Below are positions 54,273 to 63,672 of a stretch of DNA of 64,000 bases, one piece after another; the first letter of the stretch is position 1; each line of letters starts with the position of its first letter. Made by a program: the position numbers and the translations under genes. Location: NCBI GenBank assembly GCA_903864275.1, contig CAIPFE010000045.1, forward strand, positions 1 to 64,000, in the 5' to 3' direction. Source of the DNA: an uncultured Mucilaginibacter sp. (GTDB taxonomy: Bacteria; Bacteroidota; Bacteroidia; Sphingobacteriales; Sphingobacteriaceae). The notes under the pieces were generated by a model. It was not told where the DNA came from. It made no database searches and saw only the letters and a list, made by a program, of their open reading frames with translations.

Positions 54273-55574
54273 TTATTTAAGATTGAACTTAACCATGAAG
54301 GTATGAAATGGCGACTGAAACCTGTAATCCAGCGAAAAACCAAAGTTTTGGCATATCTGGCGTGATATGGTCAACCCCAATCCGCTGCCCTCTGAGCCTG
54401 ATGACTTATGAAAACGTGTAAATATTTCATCCGGTAACGTCGAATCAAGGCCTGTATTTTGTATCACCAACTGTTCTTCCGTCATATTAATAACTACCTC
54501 GCCACCGTTATGGTTATGCCTGATGGCGTTACTAATCAAATTGCTGATTAAAATTTCGGCAAGATAGCGGCTTGCATAAATTTCTTTCTCATCAAGGGCA
54601 TAAGTAACTTTTAGGTCCTTATCCTGGAATATTTCCTCGAACTGGATGATCATATCCTCAATCAACTCACGCAAATTTATCTGCTGCTGCTCGTGCAGCA
54701 GCCTGTTCTCTATTTTTACAAGCAGTAATAAGGATTGATTTAACCGGTTCAATCTCGATACCGCGCTATATAAATCATTCAGCAATTTGCTTTGCCGCTC
54801 GCTAAAATTTTCTGTTTGGATCAGTGTGTCGAGCTTTGAATTAATAACTGCGATCGGCGTAAGTAATTCATGCGAGGCATTTTCAGTAAAGGTTTTCAGC
54901 TCTTTGTAATCATGCCTGGCTTTTGCTGTCATTTCAATTACTGTATTATTCAATTCTTTAAATTCATCAATTGTAGTTTCCAGCTTTGAGATGCCCCTTG
55001 CATCGGCTACGCTGAACACCCTTAACTCTTTCATTAAAGTATAAAACGGCTGCCATAACCTGCTTAAAATTAACCGGTTCGTAATGTATAATACCAATAA
55101 TAAAAATAAAATTACTGCGATGGTTATTGTAAAGATCAGCCTGATAAGATCTTCAGTCTCCACTATCGATTCAACTATCAGTATTTTATAATATTTGTCA
55201 CCAACTGAAACCGAACTTACCAGGCCCCTGCCCGGCTCATACTTGCCGTTGCCGGGATGTTTATGCCGGTGCCTTTTGCGCGCATCATCCTTATCCCATT
55301 TTTTAAAATACATGGTATTGATAAACTCACGCACCACAGAACCAGGTTTGGCTTCTGTGAAAGTGATCTGTTGATCGTTTGATTCAAACGTTTGGGGCAA
55401 ATGATGGTCGAGGTTTACATAGTCAAAAACCTCCTGCTCCTCAACTTTCAGGTCCTTGTCTTTTTGATTGGTAAGTATCCAGCTGATCGCCTGGTAATAA
55501 ATGAAGCCCGTTATCAGCATCACAATTATGGTAGTGATAAGGTTAACCCGGTTATATTTCGTTAATAGCTTCAT
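54273..55574 (-). CDS. Sensor histidine kinase
   Basis: A 433-aa two-helix sensor: helices at about residues 10-32 and 143-165 flank a periplasmic domain of about 110 residues, which contains a basic histidine-rich stretch (RKRHRHKHPGNGKYEPGRG, about 99-117). The HAMP-like linker is followed by HisKA (phospho-acceptor H235 in ENASHELLTPIAVI) and HATPase (NLISNAIRHNHNGG; GLGLTISRQI). It overlaps the response regulator by 4 bp. The efflux operon lies 126 bp downstream on the same strand, so it probably senses an envelope stress or metal/drug and controls it. Confidence 0.93.
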   Translation of the reverse strand: MKLLTKYNRVNLITTIIVMLITGFIYYQAISWILTNQKDKDLKVEEQEVFDYVNLDHHLPQTFESNDQQITFTEAKPGSVVREFINTMYFKKWDKDDARKRHRHKHPGNGKYEPGRGLVSSVSVGDKYYKILIVESIVETEDLIRLIFTITIAVILFLLLVLYITNRLILSRLWQPFYTLMKELRVFSVADARGISKLETTIDEFKELNNTVIEMTAKARHDYKELKTFTENASHELLTPIAVINSKLDTLIQTENFSERQSKLLNDLYSAVSRLNRLNQSLLLLVKIENRLLHEQQQINLRELIEDMIIQFEEIFQDKDLKVTYALDEKEIYASRYLAEILISNLISNAIRHNHNGGEVVINMTEEQLVIQNTGLDSTLPDEIFTRFHKSSGSEGSGLGLTISRQICQNFGFSLDYRFQSPFHTFMVKFNLK

Positions 55575-56248
55575 TGGCCCGTAAACTTATAACCCATACC
55601 GTAAGCTGCCTGGATATAATCGTTGCAGCCACTTTCAACCAATTTTTTACGGATGTTTTTAATATGCGAATAAATAAAATCGAAATTATTGGCCATATCA
55701 ATTCCATCACCCCACAAGTGCTCGGCGATGGCATTTTTCGATACCACCTTTCCTTTGTTGGCAATGAAATACAGGAGCAGGGCATATTCCTTCCGTGTTA
55801 GCTTTACCAGTGTTTTGTCCACCCGTACCTCTTTTGCCAAAAGATCAATAGTGATCTCATTAAATATAAGCAGGTTACTGCCGTTAAATGTTTTGCGGCG
55901 AATAATAGCAGATACCCGTGCTTTTAATTCGGATAAATGAAATGGTTTTACCAGGTAATCATCGGCGCCGAGGTTCAGGCCATCCAGGCGGTCGTCTAAC
56001 GAGTTTTTTGCCGAGATAATGAGCACCCCGTCCGGGTAATTATTATCCTTCAGGTTTTTCAGGATGTCGATGCCATTGCCACCGGGCAAAGTAATGTCCA
56101 GCAAAATGCAATCATAACGGTAAAGGTTTATCTTAACCAGCGCATTTTGATAAGTAGTAGCAGTTTCGCAAATATTGCCGGCTTCGGTAAAATATTCTTC
56201 AATACTTTCCCTCAGCCCTTCTTCGTCTTCAATGATCAGTATCTTCAA
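55571..56248 (-). CDS. Response regulator, OmpR/PhoB family
   Basis: A 225-aa regulator with a receiver domain (acidic pocket IIEDEEGL, phospho-acceptor D51 in ILLDITLPGGNG, K101-type switch lysine in DDYLVKPFHLSEL) and a C-terminal winged helix (EITIDLLAKEVRVDKTLVKLTRKEY, AEHLWGDG). It is the first gene of the minus-strand unit running through the kinase to the RND efflux genes. Confidence 0.95.
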   Translation of the reverse strand: MKILIIEDEEGLRESIEEYFTEAGNICETATTYQNALVKINLYRYDCILLDITLPGGNGIDILKNLKDNNYPDGVLIISAKNSLDDRLDGLNLGADDYLVKPFHLSELKARVSAIIRRKTFNGSNLLIFNEITIDLLAKEVRVDKTLVKLTRKEYALLLYFIANKGKVVSKNAIAEHLWGDGIDMANNFDFIYSHIKNIRKKLVESGCNDYIQAAYGMGYKFTGQ

Positions 56249-56341
56249 AACAATTTTTTTGTTAAATGTACAAACACAATGTTGGAAAAATTTAGGATTG
56301 TGACCGCTGATTATGATGATTTTTGGATTTCGCAGATATCG

Positions 56342-56431
56342 ACCGTTGATTTTAATGATTAAATGATTTCGCAGATATTGTTAATTTTAAAAATTAATCA
56401 ACGCGATCATTTAATCATTAAAATCAACGGT
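56342..56431. repeat. Perfect 26-bp inverted repeat immediately upstream of the EamA gene
   Basis: Arms at 56342-56367 and 56406-56431 are exact reverse complements; the 38-base loop itself holds the palindrome TTAATTTTAAAAATTAA. The right arm ends 3 bp before the ATG at 56435, so the 5' UTR could fold into a long A/U-rich hairpin up to the start codon. Words such as TTTCGCAGATAT occur twice in the region, which suggests a dispersed palindromic repeat. Confidence 0.8.
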
Positions 56432-56434
56432 ATT

Positions 56435-56851
56435 ATGTGGTGGATATACGCTTTACTATCAGCATTTTTCGCAGCGCTAACTGCAATATTTGCAAAAATC
56501 GGGATTAAGGGGGTTGATACCGACCTGGCAACGGCTATCCGAACCGTGGTGATATTGCTTATAGCGTGGGCTATCGCGGTTTTTAAAGGGAGTACAGAGA
56601 CCATTGGTGGTTTAACAAAAACCAACTGGTTGTTTCTTGTGCTTTCAGGCTGTGCAACCGGTTTGTCGTGGATATGTTATTTTAAAGCTTTGCAATTGGG
56701 TAAAGTTTCGCAGGTTGCCCCGATTGATAAGCTAAGTGTAGCGCTGGCTATAATCCTGGCTGTTTTATTTTTAAAAGAGTCGGTAAATATTAAGCAGGCT
56801 ATTGGCGCTTTAATGATCATCGGCGGAAGTGTGGTGCTGATATTTGCCTGA
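56435..56851 (+). CDS. EamA-family half-size transporter (DMT superfamily)
   Basis: A 138-aa protein with five hydrophobic helices (about residues 3-20, 28-45, 62-79, 88-105 and 116-135) and one EamA unit (LLSAFFAALTAIFAKIGIKGVDTDLATAIRT, SWICYFKALQLGKVSQVAPIDKLSVALAIILAVLFLKE). Single-unit members form homodimers or pair up. The start at 56435 (MWWIYALLSAF) is preferred since upstream frame sequence is the inverted repeat. Substrate unknown. Confidence 0.85.
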   Translation: MWWIYALLSAFFAALTAIFAKIGIKGVDTDLATAIRTVVILLIAWAIAVFKGSTETIGGLTKTNWLFLVLSGCATGLSWICYFKALQLGKVSQVAPIDKLSVALAIILAVLFLKESVNIKQAIGALMIIGGSVVLIFA

Positions 56852-56967
56852 ATTATTCACCCCGGGTAATGCGATTTTTGCAATTTTGAAACGTTTTGAA
56901 ATATAGTATTACATTTTTGATAAAAAATTCGCTTAATAAAATAAAATTGATAGATTGCCCCTGTAAA

Positions 56968-57510
56968 ATGAGGAAATTTTTATCTACCCTGCTTATTGTT
57001 TTATGCCTTGCTACTGTGTTGTTTAATACAGTTTATGCCGGGAGAATTGTGAGGGCCCGTGGCGTAAAAATAGTCAAAACGGCCTTCGGAACCGACAGTA
57101 TATCACCTGACAGCCTTATTCAATTTGCCGAAAGTTTAATAGGAATACATTACCGGTCCGCATCATCCGACCCATTGCGTGGCTTTGATTGTTCGGGCTT
57201 TGTAAGTTATGTTTTTAAGAATTTTAATCTCAGCGTGCCACGCTCCTCGCGTGAATTTATAAGTGTCGGCGAAAAAATAGACTATGCGGACGCTAAGCCT
57301 GGTGACATCATCATATTTACCAGCCCGAAAAAGCACTGTCACCGGATCGGGCATGTTGGCATTGTGTTGTCTAACATCGGTAACGTCTTTAAATTCATCC
57401 ATTCCACCTCCGGTAAAGAACATGGGGTTACCATAACTTCCATGGATGATACCTATAAACACCGTTTCGTACAGGTTATACGCGTGCTGAAACTGAATGA
57501 TAAGGTTTGA
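56968..57510 (+). CDS. C40 family peptidase (NlpC/P60), secreted
   Basis: A 180-aa exported cell-wall hydrolase. After a signal peptide (MRKFLSTLLIVLCLATVLFNTVYAG) comes an NlpC/P60 domain with catalytic C75 (RGFDCSGFVSYVF), H129 (RIGHVGIVLS) and the third histidine H145 (FIHSTSG). Members cleave peptidoglycan stem peptides. An earlier in-frame start at 56896 would add 24 residues; the ATG at 56968 opens the signal peptide. It lies between the EamA gene and the TonB-type receptor gene, with 200 bp of non-coding words after it. Confidence 0.92.
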   Translation: MRKFLSTLLIVLCLATVLFNTVYAGRIVRARGVKIVKTAFGTDSISPDSLIQFAESLIGIHYRSASSDPLRGFDCSGFVSYVFKNFNLSVPRSSREFISVGEKIDYADAKPGDIIIFTSPKKHCHRIGHVGIVLSNIGNVFKFIHSTSGKEHGVTITSMDDTYKHRFVQVIRVLKLNDKV

Positions 57511-57710
57511 AGTAGCGGTTAGGGACCGGAGATTAGAGATTAGTTTTTTCGATCCGAAAGTCCGGAAGTCGGACTAATTTACGCCCCCCTTATTGTAACA
57601 AATACACTAACACGGTAACAATTATAATACTTCGCCTTAAAATCCAGTTTTAATCCAAATTTTGAGCGCAAATTTGCGGGATAATTAATTTAGTACTATT
57701 TAATGTCCTG

Positions 57711-60194
57711 ATGAAAAATATTTTTTTGCTGATATTTTTGCTAAGCGCTGCCCTGAATCTGAAAGCCCAAATGGGTGGCTCCTACGTAGGCGCCAACGAT
57801 GATAGAGGTAAAATAACCGGTGTTGTAACAGATTCAATTACCAAACAGCCTGTTGATTACGCTACTGTAAGTATATATAAACAAGGAAACAATTCGCCTT
57901 TTAACGGGGCAAGTACTGATCCCAAAGGAAATTTTAGTATAGATGGTATTTCACCTGGTGATTATAAAGTAACAGTAGACTTTTTGGGATATAAACGCCA
58001 TACTATCGACCATGTGATCATCGGCAGCGGCAATAAAAATGTTGTGTTAGGTAACATCCTCCTTTCACCGGCCCAAAACCGGCTCAAGGAAGTTTCAATA
58101 ACGGCGCAGGCCCCATCAGTTGAAAATAAGATAGATAAACTGGTTTATAACCCGGGGAATGACCTTACCTCGCAAGGCGGTGTTGCTTTGGATGTGCTAC
58201 AGAAAGTGCCCATGGTTTCGGTGGATATAAATGGCAATGTGGAACTGATGGGTAATACCAATGTCCAGTTCCTGATAAACGGGAAGCCGTCCACTATTTT
58301 TGGTGCAAGCATTACCGATGCATTGCAAGCCATCCCTGCCAGCCAGATAAAAAGCATCGAAGTAATTACCAATCCCGGCGCAAAGTACGATGCTGCCGGA
58401 ACCGGTGGGATAATTAACATTATCCTGAAGGACAATAATATACAGGGCATTAACGGTAGCGTTAACCTTACCGCCGGCACGCGTTTGGAAAACGGTAACT
58501 TCAACCTTAACGCCAAAAAAGGAAATATTGGTGCGAGTGTTTTTTTCAGCGGTAATGAAAGCCTCACCAGCGCCACGCCAAGTTCAGGCAACCGTACCAG
58601 TAATGTAGGGGATACTGTTACCAATTTAAATCAAAATGGTATCAGCAATTTTAAAAGAAGCGGTTATCGCTCAGGGTTTAGCTTAAACTGGGATATTACA
58701 CCTAAAGATGCCTTAACAGCATCCATTAATTTCAACCATTTTGGAAATAATAGCAACGGTTATGTTAATAATTTTCAAACCACTAATATAGGCGGTTTAG
58801 TGGTTGATACTAACAGTGTAAATAACTCCACCAGCCGTTTCAGCAACAATTCAATTGACTGGAGCCTGTTTTATAAAAAAACTTTCCAAAAGAAAGACCA
58901 GGAGCTGGACGTTTTGTACAACCAAAGCAGTGGCACCACTAACAACGACTATAGCCAGGAGCAGGATTATACCAACATAACATCTCCACCTTTAGGGTCA
59001 ATTGGCAATAACCCCGGAACCGATAAGGAAACCGATATAGCAATTGATTATGTGCAGCCGGTTGTTGACGAACTTACTTTTGAAACGGGGGCCAAGGCAA
59101 CCATCGAAAACATCAGCAATTCCGTAAATACACAAATGCTGACAAATGGCATTTATGTACCTAATCCCCTGCAAACCTATAGCTTTAATTACGGGCGTAA
59201 AATTTATGCTTACTATCTATCGGCAAACTTTTCGCTGTTTAATAAATTTTTTGATGGCAAGGCAGGCTTAAGGGATGAATACACCGTTACAACTTCTGAT
59301 TTTCCCAATACTACCATACCATCTTATAATATTTTAGCGCCTTCGTTTGTGCTGTCGCATAAGCTGGATAAAACAGAAACCATCAAATTTAGTTACTCGT
59401 ACCGCCTGGAGCGCCCCGAATACCGTTCGCTTAACCCATTTTATAATATCAGCGATCCGCATAACATTAGTATAGGCAACCCCGAATTGAAGCCGGAGCT
59501 TGGTCATAATTTTGAGCTTGGGTACAACAAATCTTTTGATAAAGGGATTAATGTCTATGTTGCTGCGTTTTACCGGTATAATACTAACGACATTCAATCT
59601 TTTACTACGGTCGATTCAGTTTTAAATGTTGGCGGCGTTACCTATAACAACGTGGCACTCACCCAATCCTATAACCTTGGCAAAGAGACAACTGAAGGTA
59701 TAAACCTATTTGGCTCTATTCCGGCAGGTAAGTTTACCTTTCGCTCCAATATGTTTTTCGCCGACAGGATCTCCGATAATCCGGGCTCCCCGCAGGTTAG
59801 CGGTTTTATGTACCGTATAAATTTAAACGCCAGCTATGAATTTGCAAAAACTCTTGCTGCCGAATTCTTTATCAACTATCGTTCGTCGCAAAGGGGCATT
59901 CAGGGAACAAATCCGGCGTTCCTGTTCTACAATTTTGCAGTACGCAAGCAAATATTAAATAAAAAGGCGAGCATTGGGCTAACGGCTGCCAATCCTTTCA
60001 ACCAGTATGTAAATGTACAATCAAACACCTATGGGCCTAACTTTAACCAAAATAGCCTGCGGCAGATCCCGCTGCGCTCTTTCGGCATCAGTTTAATGTA
60101 CAAATTCGGAAAGCTTGAATTTAAAAAGGATAAGGAACAACAGGATAATGCTGCTCCGGAAGATGCCGGTGCCGGCGGCGGTGGCGGGAAATAG
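57711..60194 (+). CDS. TonB-dependent receptor-type outer-membrane protein (OMP_b-brl_3)
   Basis: An 827-aa protein: signal peptide (MKNIFLLIFLLSAALNLKAQ), a CarboxypepD_reg-like N-terminal domain (ITGVVTDSITKQPVDYATV to VSITAQ, about residues 34-130), a plug domain (VLQKVPMVSVDINGNVELMGNTNVQFLINGKPS, NPGAKYDAAGTGGIINIIL) and a beta-barrel of the outer-membrane beta-barrel family type seen in Bacteroidota. The barrel ends with a lysine/glutamate-rich tail and a glycine run (AGAGGGGGK), an unusual terminus for a barrel protein. It is followed 124 bp later by a YncE-like gene. Ligand unknown. Confidence 0.9.
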   Translation: MKNIFLLIFLLSAALNLKAQMGGSYVGANDDRGKITGVVTDSITKQPVDYATVSIYKQGNNSPFNGASTDPKGNFSIDGISPGDYKVTVDFLGYKRHTIDHVIIGSGNKNVVLGNILLSPAQNRLKEVSITAQAPSVENKIDKLVYNPGNDLTSQGGVALDVLQKVPMVSVDINGNVELMGNTNVQFLINGKPSTIFGASITDALQAIPASQIKSIEVITNPGAKYDAAGTGGIINIILKDNNIQGINGSVNLTAGTRLENGNFNLNAKKGNIGASVFFSGNESLTSATPSSGNRTSNVGDTVTNLNQNGISNFKRSGYRSGFSLNWDITPKDALTASINFNHFGNNSNGYVNNFQTTNIGGLVVDTNSVNNSTSRFSNNSIDWSLFYKKTFQKKDQELDVLYNQSSGTTNNDYSQEQDYTNITSPPLGSIGNNPGTDKETDIAIDYVQPVVDELTFETGAKATIENISNSVNTQMLTNGIYVPNPLQTYSFNYGRKIYAYYLSANFSLFNKFFDGKAGLRDEYTVTTSDFPNTTIPSYNILAPSFVLSHKLDKTETIKFSYSYRLERPEYRSLNPFYNISDPHNISIGNPELKPELGHNFELGYNKSFDKGINVYVAAFYRYNTNDIQSFTTVDSVLNVGGVTYNNVALTQSYNLGKETTEGINLFGSIPAGKFTFRSNMFFADRISDNPGSPQVSGFMYRINLNASYEFAKTLAAEFFINYRSSQRGIQGTNPAFLFYNFAVRKQILNKKASIGLTAANPFNQYVNVQSNTYGPNFNQNSLRQIPLRSFGISLMYKFGKLEFKKDKEQQDNAAPEDAGAGGGGGK

Positions 60195-60318
60195 TAAATT
60201 ACGTTACGAGGCTTGGATTAAGTTCAACTATTCACCCAATCAACTTAATCAAACACCCACCAATTTATCCAACATTTATCCAGAATTAATTCATAACTCT
60301 ACTGAAAAATTTTGCGTT

Positions 60319-61353
60319 ATGAAACTAACTTTCAAACCACTTTGCCTGTTGCTTTGCATGTCAATAGTAATCCCGGCGCACTTGTTCGCCCAGGAAAAAA
60401 CAGGCTTTCATGTTTTAACCGATTTCCCTATCCATAGTTCAGGGGGATGGGATTATATTACGGCCGACGGGGCAAGTAAACGTGTGTATGTGTCGCATGG
60501 CATGCAGGTAAATGTTTTAGATGCTGCCACGGGCGATTCTATAGGTTATATCCCCGATACGAAGGGCGTACATGGCATAGCTATCGCCCACGAATTTAAC
60601 AAAGGCTATACCAGTAACGGAAGGGCCAATAATATCACGGTTTTCGACCTGAAAACATTAAAGGTTTTAAAACTTGTAAACGCCGGGACGAATCCCGATG
60701 CTATTTTTTATGACGACTTCTCGAAAAAAGTGTACGCATTCGATGGCAGGAGCAAGGAGGCGACCGTTGTTGATGCAGCCACTGATAGCGTGGTTGCAAC
60801 CATACCATTAGGAGGTAAACCCGAAACTGGTGTTTCGGACGGCAAAGGAAAAGTATTTGTAAATATTGAAGATACCGGCGAAGAGGTGGAAATAGATGCG
60901 GCCACCTATAAAGTTTTAAACAGGTGGAAGCTTGAAGGCGGCGAAGAACCGTCGGGCCTGGCTATGGACCGCAAAACCGACCGCCTGTTTATCGGCTGCG
61001 GTGGTAACCAAACCATGATCGTTCTAGATGCGACAAACGGCAATATTGTAGCAAAGTTCCCGATTGGCCGTTGCGACGGTGTAGGCTTTGATCCGAAACT
61101 TAAACTGGCGTATAGCTCAAACGGCGAAGGTACTGTAACCGTGGTTCGTGAATTAAGCAAAGATAAATTTGAATTTGTAGAAAACATCCCCACTGAACCG
61201 GGCGCAAGGACCATTGGTGTGGACACCTACACCCATAAATTATACCTGCCCACATCTAAAATGAATCCGCCACCGGCGCCAACTACGGATAACCCGCGGC
61301 CAAGGCCACAGCAAATACCCGGCACTTTCCACGTTGTAGTGGTGGGGAAGTAA
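60319..61353 (+). CDS. YncE-like secreted YVTN beta-propeller protein (paralog)
   Basis: A 344-aa protein with a signal peptide (LCLLLCMSIVIPAHLFAQ) and propeller repeats of about 40 residues (ITADGASKRVYVSHGMQVNVLD, GVHGIAIAHEFNKGYTSNGRANNITVFDL, PSGLAMDRKTDRLFIGCGG). It matches the gene at 47810-48802 blade for blade, including the VSHG-V-V-D and KGVHGIAIA phrases. It ends in a proline-rich segment (PPPAPTTDNPRPRPQQIPG) that the other lacks. It lies downstream of an outer-membrane receptor and ends at the terminator 61390-61435. Confidence 0.87.
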   Translation: MKLTFKPLCLLLCMSIVIPAHLFAQEKTGFHVLTDFPIHSSGGWDYITADGASKRVYVSHGMQVNVLDAATGDSIGYIPDTKGVHGIAIAHEFNKGYTSNGRANNITVFDLKTLKVLKLVNAGTNPDAIFYDDFSKKVYAFDGRSKEATVVDAATDSVVATIPLGGKPETGVSDGKGKVFVNIEDTGEEVEIDAATYKVLNRWKLEGGEEPSGLAMDRKTDRLFIGCGGNQTMIVLDATNGNIVAKFPIGRCDGVGFDPKLKLAYSSNGEGTVTVVRELSKDKFEFVENIPTEPGARTIGVDTYTHKLYLPTSKMNPPPAPTTDNPRPRPQQIPGTFHVVVVGK

Positions 61354-61389
61354 CCGGTCAATAGTTATTTTATTTTTACAATTTGTAAT

Positions 61390-61445
61390 AAACCCCAATA
61401 ATACCTTGATTTAAAATCTTGTATTATTGGGGTTTAACGTTTTTT
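61390..61445 (+). terminator. Intrinsic terminator after the YncE-like gene
   Basis: Perfect 15-bp arms AAACCCCAATAATAC and GTATTATTGGGGTTT around a 16-base loop (61405-61420), then AACG and TTTTTTT. Confidence 0.93.
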
Positions 61446-61508
61446 TCTGATCTGTTTTATTTAATTAATGACCAATTCAGCGGTGGTTGTTTATCACCTG
61501 ATTTATTT

Positions 61509-62255
61509 ATGGATTTGGTGAGACAAATTAAAAAGAATAAAAACAACAAAAATAACATACCCGTGTTCCTGCTGATAATGAATGGAATATTTTATTATAC
61601 AAATTTGGTTAAAACTATATTTGGAAAATATCAGAAGCGTGTTACCTTTTATGTATTGGGTAGTATAAGTATTGGGTTTGTTGTACTTACCATACTAATC
61701 TCTGTTTTTCCCAAATCACTTGTCGATCTGGAGTTTTCGCAGGAGATGCAAGAGCACCAAAATCCAACTTTGGATGCCCTGATGAAGCTGGTAAGCTGGT
61801 TCGGGTATAGTCCGGGCTCTGTTATCGTAGTACTATCAGGCGTTTTGCTTTTTTTTATATTTAAGTACAAGAAAGAAGCGTTATGCATATTAATAACGGC
61901 ACTCTCTGGTTTAGTAACCTTATTAGTTAAAATAGTGGTAAACCGCCCCCGGCCCACAGAACCAATTGTGCGGATTGTTCAAAAGGTTAATCAACAAAGC
62001 TTTCCGAGCGGGCATGTGTTATTTTATATCGTATATTTTGGATTTTTAACTGTTCTGATGTACCATTTGAAAACTATTCCTAAAATTATGCGGATATCTG
62101 TTACAGCGATTTCCATGCTCTTGATCTTTGCTATTCCCTTTTCACGAATTTACCTTGGCGCCCATTGGTTTACAGATGTGCTTGGTGGCTTTTTATTGGG
62201 TATACTATGCTTATATGCACTTTGCTTATTCTATTTCCGCAAAACTGTTAAATAA
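61509..62255 (+). CDS. PAP2-family phosphatase (membrane lipid phosphatase)
   Basis: A 248-aa inner-membrane enzyme with six helices. The three phosphatase motifs are KIVVNRPRP, PSGH (SFPSGHVLF) and SRIYLGAHWFTDV, with catalytic histidines in the last two. Members dephosphorylate lipid phosphates such as undecaprenyl pyrophosphate or phosphatidic acid. The start at 61509 is chosen because an upstream TTG at 61419 lies inside the terminator hairpin of the previous gene; an inner ATG at 61578 is also possible. Confidence 0.9.
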   Translation: MDLVRQIKKNKNNKNNIPVFLLIMNGIFYYTNLVKTIFGKYQKRVTFYVLGSISIGFVVLTILISVFPKSLVDLEFSQEMQEHQNPTLDALMKLVSWFGYSPGSVIVVLSGVLLFFIFKYKKEALCILITALSGLVTLLVKIVVNRPRPTEPIVRIVQKVNQQSFPSGHVLFYIVYFGFLTVLMYHLKTIPKIMRISVTAISMLLIFAIPFSRIYLGAHWFTDVLGGFLLGILCLYALCLFYFRKTVK

Positions 62256-62382
62256 ATGCATTCAAATAATTAGTACGCAACAATTGTTATTAATTTATTT
62301 GAGAAAATATTTAAGGTAGAATGAAAGGTACAATACGGTAATTTATGGGCTATTATTGTATTTTAGCTGTCAATAAATCTTC

Positions 62383-63570
62383 GTGGACGAACAAACAAAC
62401 AACACCAGGACCCCCAAACAATTAAGGATAGGCGCTGCAATTTTCTTTTTCATTTCTGGTTTTGGATATTCAACCTGGGCCTCGCGCATTCCTACTATAA
62501 AACATCAGCTGCATTTAAACGATGCCCAGTTAGGTACCGTTTTATTTGCTTTGCCTATTGGCCTGATGTGTACCATGCCAATTACCAGCAGGTTATTAAC
62601 ACACTACAGCAGCAGGGCCATTATGCTTTTCGGGTCCATATTTTTAAGTGTTATATTAATTTTGATTGGGCTCACCAACAGCATGTGGCAGTTGATCGCG
62701 GTGTTGTTTTGTTTCGGTTCGGCGCGCAACCTGATGACACTTTCAATAAATACGCAGGGGGTTGCAGTACAAGCGTTATACACTAAATCGATCATGGCTA
62801 CTTTTCATGGTATATGGAGTTTAGCCGGTTTTGCAGGGGCGGCAGTAGGTTTGGTAATGGTGTATTTTAACATTGCCCCCGAATGGCACTTTTTAATTGT
62901 AAGTATTTCGCTTACAATTTTCTCCCTCTATTTCATTAACGACACCCTCCATCAAAAACCGGTCCCGCAAACTCGCAGGCCAGTTTTTTCCCTGCCCGAT
63001 AAATATTTATTGAAGTTCTCCCTCATTTGCTTTGCATGCATGGCCTGCGAAAATACAATGTACGATTGGAGCGCGCTTTATTTTCAAAAAGAAGTGCATT
63101 CCGAAAAAACAACCGCTACGGCCGCTTTTGTAGTTTACCTGGTGGCAATGACCACAGGCAGGTTCTTTGGCGATAAACTGGTTACCAGGTTTGGAATAAA
63201 AACAGTATTAAAATTTAGCGGGATATTTATTTTGGGTGGCTTATCGCTCGCTGTTTTATTGCCATTTGTTATTACCGCGCAGCTTGGTTTTATCCTCGTG
63301 GGTTTGGGGGTATCCTGCGTGGTGCCCATGATATTTAGTTTGGCCGGCAAATCGAAAAACATGAGCAGCTCCTCGGCGCTTGCTTCCATCTCAACAGTGG
63401 GCTACCTGGGCTTTGTGCTTGTACCGCCCCTTGTTGGTTTTATTGCAGAAGCTGCCAGTTTAAGGGTATCATTTAGCATCATCGCTTTTTTCGGCGGCCT
63501 TATTGTTTACCTGGTTTCGAAAATAAATGATACCAATGAAAAAATTGAACCGGAGATGCCTTATGATTAG
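62383..63570 (+). CDS. MFS transporter
   Basis: A 395-aa transporter with about twelve helices, beginning at GTG 62383 (MDEQTNNTRTPKQLRIGAAIFFFISGFGYSTWASRIPTIK). The phrase GFGYSTWASRIPTIKHQL and later QLGTVLFALPIGL are typical of the YbjJ/FucP-like MFS branch. A short spacer separates it from the PAP2 gene, and a terminator follows. The substrate (sugar or drug) is unknown. Confidence 0.9.
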   Translation: MDEQTNNTRTPKQLRIGAAIFFFISGFGYSTWASRIPTIKHQLHLNDAQLGTVLFALPIGLMCTMPITSRLLTHYSSRAIMLFGSIFLSVILILIGLTNSMWQLIAVLFCFGSARNLMTLSINTQGVAVQALYTKSIMATFHGIWSLAGFAGAAVGLVMVYFNIAPEWHFLIVSISLTIFSLYFINDTLHQKPVPQTRRPVFSLPDKYLLKFSLICFACMACENTMYDWSALYFQKEVHSEKTTATAAFVVYLVAMTTGRFFGDKLVTRFGIKTVLKFSGIFILGGLSLAVLLPFVITAQLGFILVGLGVSCVVPMIFSLAGKSKNMSSSSALASISTVGYLGFVLVPPLVGFIAEAASLRVSFSIIAFFGGLIVYLVSKINDTNEKIEPEMPYD

Positions 63571-63618
63571 GTGTCTGAAAAATCAAACTTATTAATATCC
63601 TAAAAATCAATAGCCAAC

Positions 63619-63655
63619 AAAAAAGGGGCTGGATTTTTTAGCCCGACCCTTTTTT
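63619..63655 (+). terminator. Intrinsic terminator
   Basis: AAAAAAGGG with GCT / AGC-CC and CCCTTTTTT form a stem with a small bulge and flanking T-run; it lies 48 bp after the MFS stop. It may serve both this gene and the minus-strand gene at the right edge. Confidence 0.8.
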
Positions 63656-63672
63656 GTACTAAGATAAAAATG

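Noticed and set aside
61419..61508. N-terminal extension of the PAP2 phosphatase from TTG 61419
   Set aside because: This start lies inside the perfect terminator hairpin of the upstream gene; the ATG at 61509 is more plausible.
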